NCBI GenBank assembly: GCA_048526005.1
Contig: DBFVEH010000013.1
Location: 1 to 64,000 of the forward strand
Length of the DNA stretch: 64,000 nt
Direction: 5' to 3'
DNA from: QALR01 sp900552255
GTDB lineage: Bacteria > Bacillota > Clostridia > Oscillospirales > CAG-272
Below, piece after piece: positions 18,278-26,842 of the stretch. Position 1 is the first letter of the stretch, and the number at the start of each line of letters is the position of its first letter. The notes beneath the pieces are model-generated. The model was given only the letters and a program-made list of their open reading frames with translations. It searched no databases and was not told the origin of the DNA. Both the position numbers and the translations under genes were made by a program.

Positions 18278-18304
18278 AAAAGGGACGGCAGCGCCGTCCC
18301 TTTT
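18278..18304 (+). terminator. Terminator after the SBP gene
   Basis: AAAAGGGACGGC-AGC-GCCGTCCCTTTT, perfect 12-bp stem. Confidence 0.9.
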
Positions 18305-18330
18305 CCATTGGTCTTTCGATTGCGAAAGGC

Positions 18331-18717
18331 TCAGAAGATGCCGTCGAGCGTAAAGCTTTCCAGCATTTTCAGCCTTTTCAGTCCGTCGCAGAAAGTCATC
18401 CGCGCCACGGCGAAATCATCGCCGTCTCCGTCCCGGTAGCTGATATACATCAATAGGATTGCATCATCCGCACGGTTGATATTGTCGTAGCCGGCGGTAA
18501 AGGCGATTCGGTTGAAGCTTTCGTCCCACATCTGCCACAGCCGTTCCATGTTATCCTCGAGGGTATCCTTGCCGGCTTCAAACGCATCGGCGTCCGCCGG
18601 GAGCATCTCGGCGATTTCAAGCAGCGCATCGATCTTTCCGCCGATATAGCATGAATTGCAGATGACAAAGGTAAGAACAGCGCTGATCAGAAGAAGAGAA
18701 GCAATAAAGGTTTTCAT
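18331..18717 (-). CDS. DUF4363-like small membrane-anchored protein
   Basis: 128 residues: one N-terminal membrane helix (LLLISAVLTFVICNS, about 7-22), then a helical acidic domain with the Trp-rich NMERLWQMWDESFNRIAF segment typical of DUF4363 proteins of spore-forming Clostridia. It starts three bases after the DUF421 stop and has AAAAAGGAG as SD, so the pair is co-transcribed. Function unknown. Confidence 0.75.
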   Translation of the reverse strand: MKTFIASLLLISAVLTFVICNSCYIGGKIDALLEIAEMLPADADAFEAGKDTLEDNMERLWQMWDESFNRIAFTAGYDNINRADDAILLMYISYRDGDGDDFAVARMTFCDGLKRLKMLESFTLDGIF

Positions 18718-18720
18718 ATC

Positions 18721-19395
18721 TCAACGCTCCTTTTTCACGATTTTGACGGTATCGCTGTCGTCCACGGTCATTAAAAATACGGTTTTGATATCATGGATAT
18801 GCCTTTTTTTGAGCTGCTGTTCTACCCATTCCGGACTTTTTCCCGCATTTTTTACGGCATAATCCAAGATGTGTCCGTCGATGATCACCGAATGGGAAAG
18901 ACCTGCGCCGTCTCCTGTCAGGTTCAGATCGGAGAGCGTCACCTGCTTTTCGCTGTCCTTGGGGAATACGGATATCTGTCCGTTCTGTTCGAGAATGGCA
19001 TATTCCACCTCGTCCGGTGAAGCGATATTTTTGAGTCTCAGCTCGCATAGAAGATCATCCATGCTGAGGCGCATTTTGACCATTTCCTTTTGGTTGATGA
19101 CGCCTTTTCGGATGATGATGCTCGGCTTTCCGTCGAGAATGCGTTTCATGGCAGTGCTTTTGGTGGCGAGAAACGACATGATGATCTCAAGGCAGATGAT
19201 GACGACGATCGGGACGACCGAGTATAAAAAAGGGATGTTGGCATTCGTCAGAGGATGCGATGCGATCTCCGAGAGCAAGAACGTCGTGACAAGCTCCGAG
19301 AGCTGGATCTCCCCGATCTGTCTTTTCCCCGAAAGACGCATCGCGCCGATGAGAAGGATATAGATCAAAATTGTCCTTACAAAAATGGCTGCCAT
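18721..19395 (-). CDS. DUF421 (YetF/YcaP family) membrane protein
   Basis: 224 residues from the ATG at 19395 (AAAGGA seven bases upstream). Three N-terminal membrane segments within about 1-75 (FVRTILIYILLIGAMRLSGKRQIGEI, LSELVTTFLLSEIAS), then the soluble DUF421 domain with the family motif KPSIIIRKGVINQKEMVKMRLSMDDLL. Related proteins include germination-related YetF in Bacillus, so a spore link is possible but unproven. Upstream gene of the DUF4363 pair. Confidence 0.9.
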   Translation of the reverse strand: MAAIFVRTILIYILLIGAMRLSGKRQIGEIQLSELVTTFLLSEIASHPLTNANIPFLYSVVPIVVIICLEIIMSFLATKSTAMKRILDGKPSIIIRKGVINQKEMVKMRLSMDDLLCELRLKNIASPDEVEYAILEQNGQISVFPKDSEKQVTLSDLNLTGDGAGLSHSVIIDGHILDYAVKNAGKSPEWVEQQLKKRHIHDIKTVFLMTVDDSDTVKIVKKER

Positions 19396-19469
19396 ATGGA
19401 TTCCTTTCCGCAAAGAGGCGCAAACGTGTTTACTGAATATATTATTTATGGAAAATATAAAAATATTTG

Positions 19470-19498
19470 TTGAAAAAATTCCCGTTATAGGTTATAAT
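19470..19498 (+). promoter_or_regulatory. Promoter of hprK-yybS-gdpP
   Basis: TTGAAA (19470-19475), 17-base spacer, TATAAT (19493-19498). The start site falls near 19505, which excludes the ATG at 19503 as hprK start. Confidence 0.75.
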
Positions 19499-19550
19499 CA
19501 TCATGTATCATTCTATCAAAACGGCGGCAGAATCCGGAAAGGAGCCGAAA

Positions 19551-20519
19551 ATGGAAAGCTATAACGACGAATACGGCGCGGAATACAGCGTGCCGTTTGC
19601 CTCGGTCATAGAAGAATTCAAGCTTGAGGTGATCCATATCCCCGAGGGGAAAAAAGTCAAAATCACGCGCACGGACGTCAATCGTCCCGGACTTGCGCTC
19701 GCCGGCTTTTTTGAATGCTTCGACCACAACCGGATCCAGCTGATCGGCAATGCGGAGCATCAGTATTTGGCGTCTCTCTCCAAAAAAGAGCGATTCTATA
19801 AAATGGAACAGCTCGCCGTGCACAATCCGCCGGCGATCATCGTCACGACCGGCCTTTCCATTTTTGACGAGATTTTGGAGGCGGCGAAAAAATACGGCGT
19901 CGCGCTGGCGCGCACGCAGGAGAAAACGTCCGCCTTTCAGGCGGCGCTGATCGCGTCGCTTAATATCAGCTTGGCGCCGAGAATCACAAGGCACGGCGTG
20001 CTTGTGGAGGTTTACGGCGAGGGAATTTTAATTCTCGGAGAAAGCGGCGTCGGAAAAAGCGAAACGGCGATCGAGCTTGTCAAGCGCGGGCACAGACTGA
20101 TCGCGGACGACGCGGTGGAGATCAAACGTGTTTCCGCCAAAACGCTCGTCGGCACTGCGCCGGAGATCATCCGCCATTTTGTCGAGCTGCGGGGAATCGG
20201 CATTGTGGACGTGCGCCGCATCTTCGGTATGGGCGCCGTCAAGGAGAGCGAAAAAATCGATATGATTATCAAGCTGGAGCCTTGGGATCAGAATAAGGTT
20301 TACGACAGAATGGGACTGGACAGCGAGACGACCGACATTCTCGGCATCAAAATCACGACGACGACGATCCCCGTGCGTCCCGGACGGAATCTCGCGATCA
20401 TTCTTGAAATCGCGGCGATGAACAATCGTCAGAGGAAGATGGGTTATCATACGGCTGAGGAGTTCAACAAACGGCTGATGGAGCATATGACGGCCAAAAA
20501 GGAGCCGGAGGATGAATAA
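19551..20519 (+). CDS. hprK: HPr kinase/phosphorylase
   Basis: 322 residues from the ATG at 19551, which has AAAGGAG six bases upstream. Phosphorylates and dephosphorylates Ser46 of HPr, the signal for CcpA-type catabolite control. P-loop GESGVGKSE near residue 163 and the family signature ELRGIGIVDVRRIFG near 210 are intact. First gene of an operon with a YybS-like protein and GdpP. ptsH is not in the window. Confidence 0.97.
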   Translation: MESYNDEYGAEYSVPFASVIEEFKLEVIHIPEGKKVKITRTDVNRPGLALAGFFECFDHNRIQLIGNAEHQYLASLSKKERFYKMEQLAVHNPPAIIVTTGLSIFDEILEAAKKYGVALARTQEKTSAFQAALIASLNISLAPRITRHGVLVEVYGEGILILGESGVGKSETAIELVKRGHRLIADDAVEIKRVSAKTLVGTAPEIIRHFVELRGIGIVDVRRIFGMGAVKESEKIDMIIKLEPWDQNKVYDRMGLDSETTDILGIKITTTTIPVRPGRNLAIILEIAAMNNRQRKMGYHTAEEFNKRLMEHMTAKKEPEDE

Positions 20520-20545
20520 ATCTCCGGGAAAACGGTAAATGGTAA

Positions 20546-21631
20546 ATGAATATGGAACATGAAAATAAAAAATCGTCCGTCAATCTGCGTTCGCTGTGGC
20601 TTACGATGGCGCTGTGTGCCGTCCTTTTGGCTGCGGCGGCCGATCTTGCGTTCGGGACGCGGCTCATCGGAATGATCGCCCTTATGGGAGCGGCAGGGAT
20701 TTTCACGGTGATTCTTTTGACGTGTGAGATCTATGTCTCCGTTCTCGACGGCGCGGTTTCCCTTGTGATTTTATATTTTGCAGGCGGTATGACGGCGGTG
20801 TTGCCGGCGCTTGGCGCCGTCTTTATCGTATGCGCGTTCGTTTTGTCGCGCCTTATCAAGAAAAAATGCTCGAAAACGTCCGCGGCGGTCGCGCTTACGA
20901 TCGTGCTGCTTTTGTACTTTCTCATCCTTGCGGCGGTTTTATACGCGGCGGACGGACATTCGCTGGCGCCTAAGGACGTGATGCATGATCTGAACAGCTT
21001 TTTTGATGAAGTGAAAAGTGAAGCCGCAGACTGGGGAAGGGCATATGTGGACGAACTTCCGGATCAGACGATCCGGTTTTACGAAAATATCGGCGTCAGC
21101 ACGGAGGAGCTTCGGGAGTCGTATGCGGCGAGTGCCGAGGCGGCCGTGGACGCCGTGCAGATGTTTCTTCCGGGAGAAATCCTTCTTCTTTTGCAGGTGC
21201 TCGCTTATCTTGGCGTTTGCTTCTTTGTCCTCACCGTAAAGCAGGCGAGATATGAGGCGCTGCTTCCGGAGCCGCGATGGGTATTGTATCCGACGCAGGT
21301 GACGTGCATCGTCTTTATGGTGACGACCTTTGTATATATGATCGCCTCTTTCTTCTCCGGCACGACAGCTTTTGCGGTGGTCTCCGCCAATCTGATGCTC
21401 GCGCTTTGGCCGTCCATGGCGGCATGCGGCGTCAGAGGACTGGCGGTCCGCCTGAAGCATCCCGTGCTGAGGGGGCGGACGCTTCTCATTCTCGGCTTGT
21501 TCGTTTTGTTCGGACTTTTCATGCTGAACCTTACGCTTTCCGTTGCGGCGATCCTGCTGGCTTTTCTCGGAGCGAGAGACGTATCCTCGCTTCGCATGGC
21601 GGAAGCGGAGGCAAATAAAAAGAAGAAATAA
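20546..21631 (+). CDS. YybS-like (DUF2232) integral membrane protein
   Basis: 361 residues with about eight membrane segments and a soluble acidic loop at about 135-205. Sequence is not distinctive by eye; the call rests on topology and on its place directly before gdpP, as in the yybS-yybT order of Bacillus. SD is weak. Ends with a Lys run (NKKKK). Function unknown. Confidence 0.7.
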   Translation: MNMEHENKKSSVNLRSLWLTMALCAVLLAAAADLAFGTRLIGMIALMGAAGIFTVILLTCEIYVSVLDGAVSLVILYFAGGMTAVLPALGAVFIVCAFVLSRLIKKKCSKTSAAVALTIVLLLYFLILAAVLYAADGHSLAPKDVMHDLNSFFDEVKSEAADWGRAYVDELPDQTIRFYENIGVSTEELRESYAASAEAAVDAVQMFLPGEILLLLQVLAYLGVCFFVLTVKQARYEALLPEPRWVLYPTQVTCIVFMVTTFVYMIASFFSGTTAFAVVSANLMLALWPSMAACGVRGLAVRLKHPVLRGRTLLILGLFVLFGLFMLNLTLSVAAILLAFLGARDVSSLRMAEAEANKKKK

Positions 21632-21697
21632 CGCCGTCCCGCCGTTTTCGGGCGGCGGCTTGGATTTTGAAATTTATACCGGAAGGGAGGGATTGCC

Positions 21698-23743
21698 ATG
21701 CCGGAAAAGAACAATAAAATCAAAAGTCATTCCGTTCCGGTCGGCGCGATCGTATGTGCCGCTCTCGGACTCATCGCGCTTGCGGTAAGCGCGATCCTCA
21801 TCGTTTACACGGATTATGAACCGGCCAATATCGTGATAGGCGCGCTCGGCTGTTACGGAGGCGCTGTGGTGCTGACCGCGGTGATAAGCTTTGTCGGCAA
21901 AAGAATGGTCGTCGGGGATTTTTCGGAGGTAAAGGGTTCGATATTCGGCACGATTTCCCTTGATTTTATCCAAAAGCTGTATCTCCCTGTCCTGATCTGT
22001 GATGAAAAGGGAAAAATCGTGTGGTACAATACGGCGCTTTCCTCCAAATTCAAGACGCGCGGCGTCCTGTACGGAAAGTATATCGACAATATCTGCAACG
22101 CCACGATTGAACGGATCATCAAAAGCGACGACCAGGGAGCGGAGGTTTCCTTTATCTCTGCGAGTGAGATCGCCGATGACGACACGGAGGTTTTTGTGGC
22201 CAAGGGTTATCGCGTCGTGTCGAAAAGCAAAGTGTTTTATATCACCATTTTTGAAGATATCACCGAAATCAAAAAGCTGTATGCAAAGCTCGACGATGAG
22301 GAAACGCTCATCGCTTATGCGATGATCGACAATCTCGACGAGCTGATGCAGTATGTGCAGGAGCTGTATGCGAATGCCGCGAGCGATGTGGAGGCGATCC
22401 TGCGCCGCCATATGGAAAGGGTAGGCGGCGTGCTGCGCGATTACGGTCACAATAAATTCATGTGCATGTTTGCGGCCAAGCATCTTGAGGAATTTGAAAA
22501 GGAACGCTTCTCCATGCTCGACGAGATCCGCGAGATTCATGTCGGCGACACCACGATGCCGGTTACGATTTCCATGGGAATCGCGACGATTTCGGGAAGC
22601 TTATATGAAAAGGAGCGCGCTACGCAGACGGCGCTCGATATGGCGCTTCAACGCGGCGGCGATCAGGTGGTCATCAAGACCGCCGACGGCGTGGAATTTT
22701 ACGGCGGAAAGACCAAAACCGTCCAAAAACGCACCAAGGTGCGCGCCCGCGTGATCGCAAACGAGCTGATCATGCTGATATCCGCTGCCGACAATGTGCT
22801 GGTCATGGGACATAAATTCGCCGATTTCGACGCATTTGCTTCCTGTATCGCAGTCGTCCGGCTTTGCCGGTTCTGCGGGGTACAGGCGCTTGTCGTATCG
22901 GATAAAAACGATAAAAATCTCGCCGGCTGTTTCAAACGGCTTGAGGGGAATCCCGAATACCGGAATCTGTTTATCGATAAAATCGAAGCGCAGGATATGA
23001 TTCACAGCGGCACGCTCGCGGTCGTCGTCGACGTGAACAACATCGATTTCTGCGAAGCGCCGGACGTCGTCAATACGGTACAGAATCTCGTCATCATCGA
23101 CCATCACCGCAAAACCGCCGAATTCAAAAATACGCCGAAGATCGCCTATATCGAGCCGTCCGCAAGCTCGGCCTCCGAGCTGATGAGCGAATTTTTGGAG
23201 CAGATCCTCCCGCAGGGCACGCTTCCGAAGGTCGAGGCAGACCTTCTGCTTGCCGGCATTCTTCTCGATACCAAGCGGTTCACGCACAATACGGGTGTCC
23301 GCACCTTTTCCTCCGCGCTGTATCTGCGCAGCGAGGGCGCGAGTCCGATCGACGCGCAGGATCTTTTCAAAATGGGCATCGAGGATTTCCTTTCCGAAGC
23401 GAAATTTGAGAGCAACGTCGTCATTTATAAATCCGTCATCGCCATCGCGCTCAACGACAGCGACGAAAACACATCCATCGGGCGTGTCAACGCCGCGCGC
23501 GCCGCAGACCGGCTGCTTGGCGTGGAGGGCGTGCTTGCCGCATTCGCACTTTGCCGGATCGGGGATACCGTTCACATTTCCGCACGCTCTCAGGGAAGGA
23601 TCAACGTTCAGTTGATTTTGGAGAAGATGGGCGGCGGCGGTCACTTCGATTCCGCCGGTGCACAGATGAAAAGCTCGTCCGTGGCGAACGCTCTGACGAT
23701 GCTGCGCACGGCGATTGACGAATATTTAGCGGAAAATATGTGA
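21698..23743 (+). CDS. gdpP: Cyclic-di-AMP phosphodiesterase GdpP
   Basis: 681 residues. Two N-terminal membrane helices (about 13-35 and 42-65), a PAS-like domain at about 80-180, a degenerate GGDEF domain at about 185-325, then DHH (FADFDAFASC, DVN, DHHRK, LLAGILLDTKRF) and DHHA1 ending in GGGGHFDSAGAQ. Hydrolyses c-di-AMP to pApA and so sets potassium/osmotic and cell-wall homeostasis. GGAAGGGAGGG SD. The usual downstream rplI is replaced by a glycerophosphodiesterase gene. Confidence 0.96.
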   Translation: MPEKNNKIKSHSVPVGAIVCAALGLIALAVSAILIVYTDYEPANIVIGALGCYGGAVVLTAVISFVGKRMVVGDFSEVKGSIFGTISLDFIQKLYLPVLICDEKGKIVWYNTALSSKFKTRGVLYGKYIDNICNATIERIIKSDDQGAEVSFISASEIADDDTEVFVAKGYRVVSKSKVFYITIFEDITEIKKLYAKLDDEETLIAYAMIDNLDELMQYVQELYANAASDVEAILRRHMERVGGVLRDYGHNKFMCMFAAKHLEEFEKERFSMLDEIREIHVGDTTMPVTISMGIATISGSLYEKERATQTALDMALQRGGDQVVIKTADGVEFYGGKTKTVQKRTKVRARVIANELIMLISAADNVLVMGHKFADFDAFASCIAVVRLCRFCGVQALVVSDKNDKNLAGCFKRLEGNPEYRNLFIDKIEAQDMIHSGTLAVVVDVNNIDFCEAPDVVNTVQNLVIIDHHRKTAEFKNTPKIAYIEPSASSASELMSEFLEQILPQGTLPKVEADLLLAGILLDTKRFTHNTGVRTFSSALYLRSEGASPIDAQDLFKMGIEDFLSEAKFESNVVIYKSVIAIALNDSDENTSIGRVNAARAADRLLGVEGVLAAFALCRIGDTVHISARSQGRINVQLILEKMGGGGHFDSAGAQMKSSSVANALTMLRTAIDEYLAENM

Positions 23744-23773
23744 TGATAAATACGCAAATCAAAAGGAGCTTTT

Positions 23774-24532
23774 ATGGCGACGAAGATTTGGGCGCACAGA
23801 GGCGCTTCAGCCTATGCGCCGGAAAATTCTCTGTATGCGTTTGACCTTGCCGTCGAGATGGGCGCGGACGGCGTGGAGCTCGACATTTATGAAACCGCGG
23901 ATGGCAGGCTCGTCATCCATCATGACAATGATATCGAACGCATGACCGGCACGCCTGCGAAGATTTTGGAGACGGATTTCGACGTTCTGCGCTCCTATAA
24001 TTTCTGCGGCGATTGGGGAGACAAATTCGGATTTGTGAGGATCCCCGAGCTTTGCGAGGTGCTGGAGCTGTTCCGGGATACGGATATGACGGTCAATGTC
24101 GAGCTGAAAGAGGGTTCGGTGAATTATCTGAGGGCAATCGACAGAACGGTGACGGATTTCGGTATGCAGGAGCGGATTCTCTATTCCTCCTTCGATCATT
24201 TCAAGCTGTATCATATGAAGAAGATTGCTCCTTCCTGTAAAACTGCGGCGCTGTATTCCGAAAACAGGATGTTCCCGTGGGTGTCCGGAAAAATGCTGGA
24301 GCTTACGGCGCTTCATCCGCATTACAGCCAGCTCTACCGGCATTTTGATTTGGGGATCGATTATGTGAGAGAGGCGCATCTGTATGGGCTCGAGGTCAAC
24401 GTTTGGACGGCGGACAAGGAAGCGGTGCTTCGCGAGATCGCTTCATGGGGCATCGACCATATCATAACGGATTATCCCGATGTCGCAATGCGGATTATCG
24501 AGGAGGAACGGAAAAAGAAAGGGACTTTATAA
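23774..24532 (+). CDS. Glycerophosphodiester phosphodiesterase family protein
   Basis: 252 residues, a single GDPD TIM-barrel. AHRGASAYAPENS near residue 6 supplies the first catalytic His and Glu; GVELDIYETADGRLVIHHD near 35-53 gives the metal Glu/Asp and the second His; C-terminal VNVWTADKE and IITDYPD are family hallmarks. No signal peptide. Releases glycerol phosphate from deacylated phospholipid head groups. AAAAGGAG SD 30 bases after gdpP; closed by a terminator that overlaps its stop. Confidence 0.95.
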   Translation: MATKIWAHRGASAYAPENSLYAFDLAVEMGADGVELDIYETADGRLVIHHDNDIERMTGTPAKILETDFDVLRSYNFCGDWGDKFGFVRIPELCEVLELFRDTDMTVNVELKEGSVNYLRAIDRTVTDFGMQERILYSSFDHFKLYHMKKIAPSCKTAALYSENRMFPWVSGKMLELTALHPHYSQLYRHFDLGIDYVREAHLYGLEVNVWTADKEAVLREIASWGIDHIITDYPDVAMRIIEEERKKKGTL

Positions 24533-24547
24533 AGTCCCTTTCTTTTT
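24512..24547 (+). terminator. Terminator overlapping the end of the glycerophosphodiesterase gene
   Basis: Long palindrome centred on ACTTTATAAAGT, with arms ending AAAAAGAAAGGG and CCCTTTCTTTTTT. Confidence 0.9.
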
Positions 24548-24696
24548 TGCGGGAGAAAGTATGTCATATTTTAAATTTTTTGCATGAGAACGCCGGATAT
24601 GCGAAAACTATTGATAGAAAAAATCCGATGACTGCTTCGCAGCTTCGGATAAAACTATCATATGGAATCCGTCCCATGGACGGAATGGAGGTTATC

Positions 24697-24900
24697 ATGG
24701 AAAAGAATATGACGAACGGCGAAATTCCGCTCGGCCTTGGAATGGCGTTCGCTCAGAACACGGCGGCGATGGAACGCTTTGCCGCCATGAGCGAGCAGGA
24801 AAGACAGAATATCATCAGCATGGCGCAGAATGTAGGCTCCAAAGCGGAGATGGCGGCTTTTGTGCAGAAAATCGCCGACGGGCACGCTGCAAATTCCTGA
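24697..24900 (+). CDS. Small conserved-looking protein, 67 aa
   Basis: ATG at 24697 with TGGAGG eight bases upstream. Sequence contains IPLGLGMAFAQNTAAMERF and a helix (EQERQNIISMAQNVG) followed by KAEMAAFVQKI. I recall similar short proteins in many Clostridia, annotated only as hypothetical. No membrane segment, all-helical by composition. It lies between the glycerophosphodiesterase terminator and the Rieske oxidoreductase gene, 38 bases before the latter, so it may lead that transcript. Function unknown. Confidence 0.75.
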   Translation: MEKNMTNGEIPLGLGMAFAQNTAAMERFAAMSEQERQNIISMAQNVGSKAEMAAFVQKIADGHAANS

Positions 24901-24938
24901 GATGAGATTTTTTGCAAAAAGTTATACGGAGGCAAGAC

Positions 24939-26408
24939 TTGAAGAAGGAATCTCTATGGCATAAGACGGTCTCCGTTCCCGCTTATTCGCCGCTTTCGGA
25001 AGGGCTCCGCACGGACGTCGCCGTTATCGGCGGCGGCATCGCGGGCATTTTGACCGCATTCGAGCTGACGCGGCGCGGCGTTCGGTGTACTGTTCTGGAA
25101 GCCGGCAGAATATTGAGCGGACAGACGGGGAATACGACCGCCAAAATCACATCGCAGCACGGGCTTATCTATGATAAGCTGATCAATACGATCGGCTTCG
25201 AGCATGCGCGTGCATATGCTGCGGCAAATGAAAGGGCGGTATCGGACTATGGAAGGCTTGTCAGAGAGCGGGGCATCGACTGCGAATTTAAAACGCTTCC
25301 GTCTTATGTTTATTCCACTAAAAACGCGGAGTACCTAAAAAAGGAGGCGGAGTCCGCCGCTTCCTTGGGGATCGCTGCGTCCTTTGTCACGGACGTCATG
25401 CTCCCGTTTCCGACGGCCGGCGCCGTCCGCTTTGAAAATCAGGCGCAGTTCCATCCGTTGAAGTTTTTGACATCGCTTCTGCCCGGACTTGAGATTTACG
25501 AAAATACCGAGGTCTTGTCCGCAAAAGGGAACAGAATCAAAACGAACCGCGGCGTTGTGACGGCGGAAAAGCTGGTGTTCGCGACGAATTTTCCGCCGAT
25601 CAATTTCCCCGGTCTTTATTTTGCGAAAATGCACAGGGAGCGCAGCTATGTCGTGGCGCTGGACGGCGCGCCGATGCTGGGCGGCATCTATTACGGCGCC
25701 GACGAGGACGGTTTTTCTTTCCGAAACGCGGGGAATGGTTTGCTGCTTCTCGGCGGCGCGGGACATCGGACAGGGGAAAATCGGCGCGGCGGACGATATG
25801 CGGCGCTCCGTACTGCCGCGGAACGCTTTTTCCCCGGCTCCCGCGTGGTGTATGAATGGTCGGCACAGGACTGTATGCCGGCCGATTCCGTGCCGTATAT
25901 CGGGCGCTATTCCAAATCCGAGCCGAACTGGTACGTCGCGACGGGCTTTCAGAAATGGGGCATGACGAGCGCGATGGTTTCCGCCATGCTTTTGTCGGAT
26001 CTGATTTGCGGAACAAAGAATCCGTATGAGGAGGTCTTTTCTCCCGGGCGGAAAATCTCGGGCGAGTCGGTGCCGCAGCTTGTATCCGACGGCGCGAGAT
26101 CGGCGAAAAGCATCGCGGCGCGTGTCTTTTATCTGCCCGGAAAGGATTTTCACGAGATTGCCCCCGGTCATGCCGGCATCGTATGGGTCGGCGGGCACAG
26201 ACGCGGCGTATATCGGGAAATTCTGCCGGATGGAAAAACGAAGCTTCATGTCGTCTCGGTCAAATGTCCGCATCTCGGCTGTGAGCTTGCGTGGAATCCG
26301 GATGAAAAAAGCTGGGACTGTCCCTGCCACGGCTCGCGCTTCGATATCGACGGGAATTTGCTTGACGGGCCGTCCCAAACGGGCATCGGCATAAGCCGAA
26401 AGGCATGA
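24939..26408 (+). CDS. FAD-dependent oxidoreductase with C-terminal Rieske domain
   Basis: 489 residues. TTG start at 24939 is chosen because ACGGAGG lies seven bases upstream; the frame extends nine codons further without an SD. N-terminal Rossmann motif GGGIAGILTAFELTRRG near residue 28, a DAO-type FAD domain to about 370, then a Rieske [2Fe-2S] domain with CPHLGC and CPCHGSRFD supplying two Cys and two His. Substrate unknown. A 69-residue gene begins two bases after its stop. Confidence 0.93.
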   Translation: MKKESLWHKTVSVPAYSPLSEGLRTDVAVIGGGIAGILTAFELTRRGVRCTVLEAGRILSGQTGNTTAKITSQHGLIYDKLINTIGFEHARAYAAANERAVSDYGRLVRERGIDCEFKTLPSYVYSTKNAEYLKKEAESAASLGIAASFVTDVMLPFPTAGAVRFENQAQFHPLKFLTSLLPGLEIYENTEVLSAKGNRIKTNRGVVTAEKLVFATNFPPINFPGLYFAKMHRERSYVVALDGAPMLGGIYYGADEDGFSFRNAGNGLLLLGGAGHRTGENRRGGRYAALRTAAERFFPGSRVVYEWSAQDCMPADSVPYIGRYSKSEPNWYVATGFQKWGMTSAMVSAMLLSDLICGTKNPYEEVFSPGRKISGESVPQLVSDGARSAKSIAARVFYLPGKDFHEIAPGHAGIVWVGGHRRGVYREILPDGKTKLHVVSVKCPHLGCELAWNPDEKSWDCPCHGSRFDIDGNLLDGPSQTGIGISRKA

Positions 26409-26409
26409 T

Positions 26410-26619
26410 ATGGGGTATTTCAGCTATCACGCCGTCGCACGGCGGCTGATAAAGGAAGGGAAGCTTGCGGGATATTACTTTGCGGACGATTATAACGGAA
26501 TACGTCCCGCTTTGGTTTTGCTTTTTGACGACGATATCCATCCCGTCATGCCGATCAGAGAGCATCGCTGGGAGGAGTATCGGGAGCTGATTCCCGCAGA
26601 AAAGGAACTGAAAAAATAA
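26410..26619 (+). CDS. Small hypothetical protein, 69 aa, coupled to the Rieske oxidoreductase
   Basis: Starts one base after the preceding TGA, so translation is probably coupled. Sequence has a basic helix (YHAVARRLIKEGKL), an aromatic stretch YYFADDYNGIRPALVLLFDD and HPVMPIREHRWEEY. No membrane segment, no Cys. I recognise it only as a recurrent short hypothetical of Clostridia. A terminator follows directly. Confidence 0.8.
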   Translation: MGYFSYHAVARRLIKEGKLAGYYFADDYNGIRPALVLLFDDDIHPVMPIREHRWEEYRELIPAEKELKK

Positions 26620-26620
26620 A

Positions 26621-26657
26621 CGGCGCGGCCGGCATCGAATACCGGCGCGCCGCTTTT
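26621..26657 (+). terminator. Terminator after the 69-aa gene
   Basis: GC-rich imperfect stem (CGGCGCGGCCGG ... CCGGCGCGCCG) followed by CTTTTCTG. Confidence 0.75.
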
Positions 26658-26686
26658 CTGTGTTCCGGCAAACCGGCCAAAAACGG

Positions 26687-26715
26687 TTGCAAAATACCGC
26701 GTCCGATGGTATAAT
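26687..26715 (+). promoter_or_regulatory. Promoter of the GH94-type gene
   Basis: TTGCAA (26687-26692), 17-base spacer, TATAAT (26710-26715). Confidence 0.7.
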
Positions 26716-26842
26716 GATGCTGCGGGCAAGAGATGTCCGCGCTGTCGGAAACGGAAATCCGCCGGATATGGAGGAAGCCGCGGCTTTCTTGGGTTTCCGG
26801 TATCCTATGGAAAAGAAAACAAAATTATCGGAGGAACCATAT

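Noticed and set aside
19503..19550. Longer hprK starting at the ATG at 19503
   Set aside because: The promoter places the transcript start near 19505 and no SD is available; the ATG at 19551 has AAAGGAG at ideal distance.
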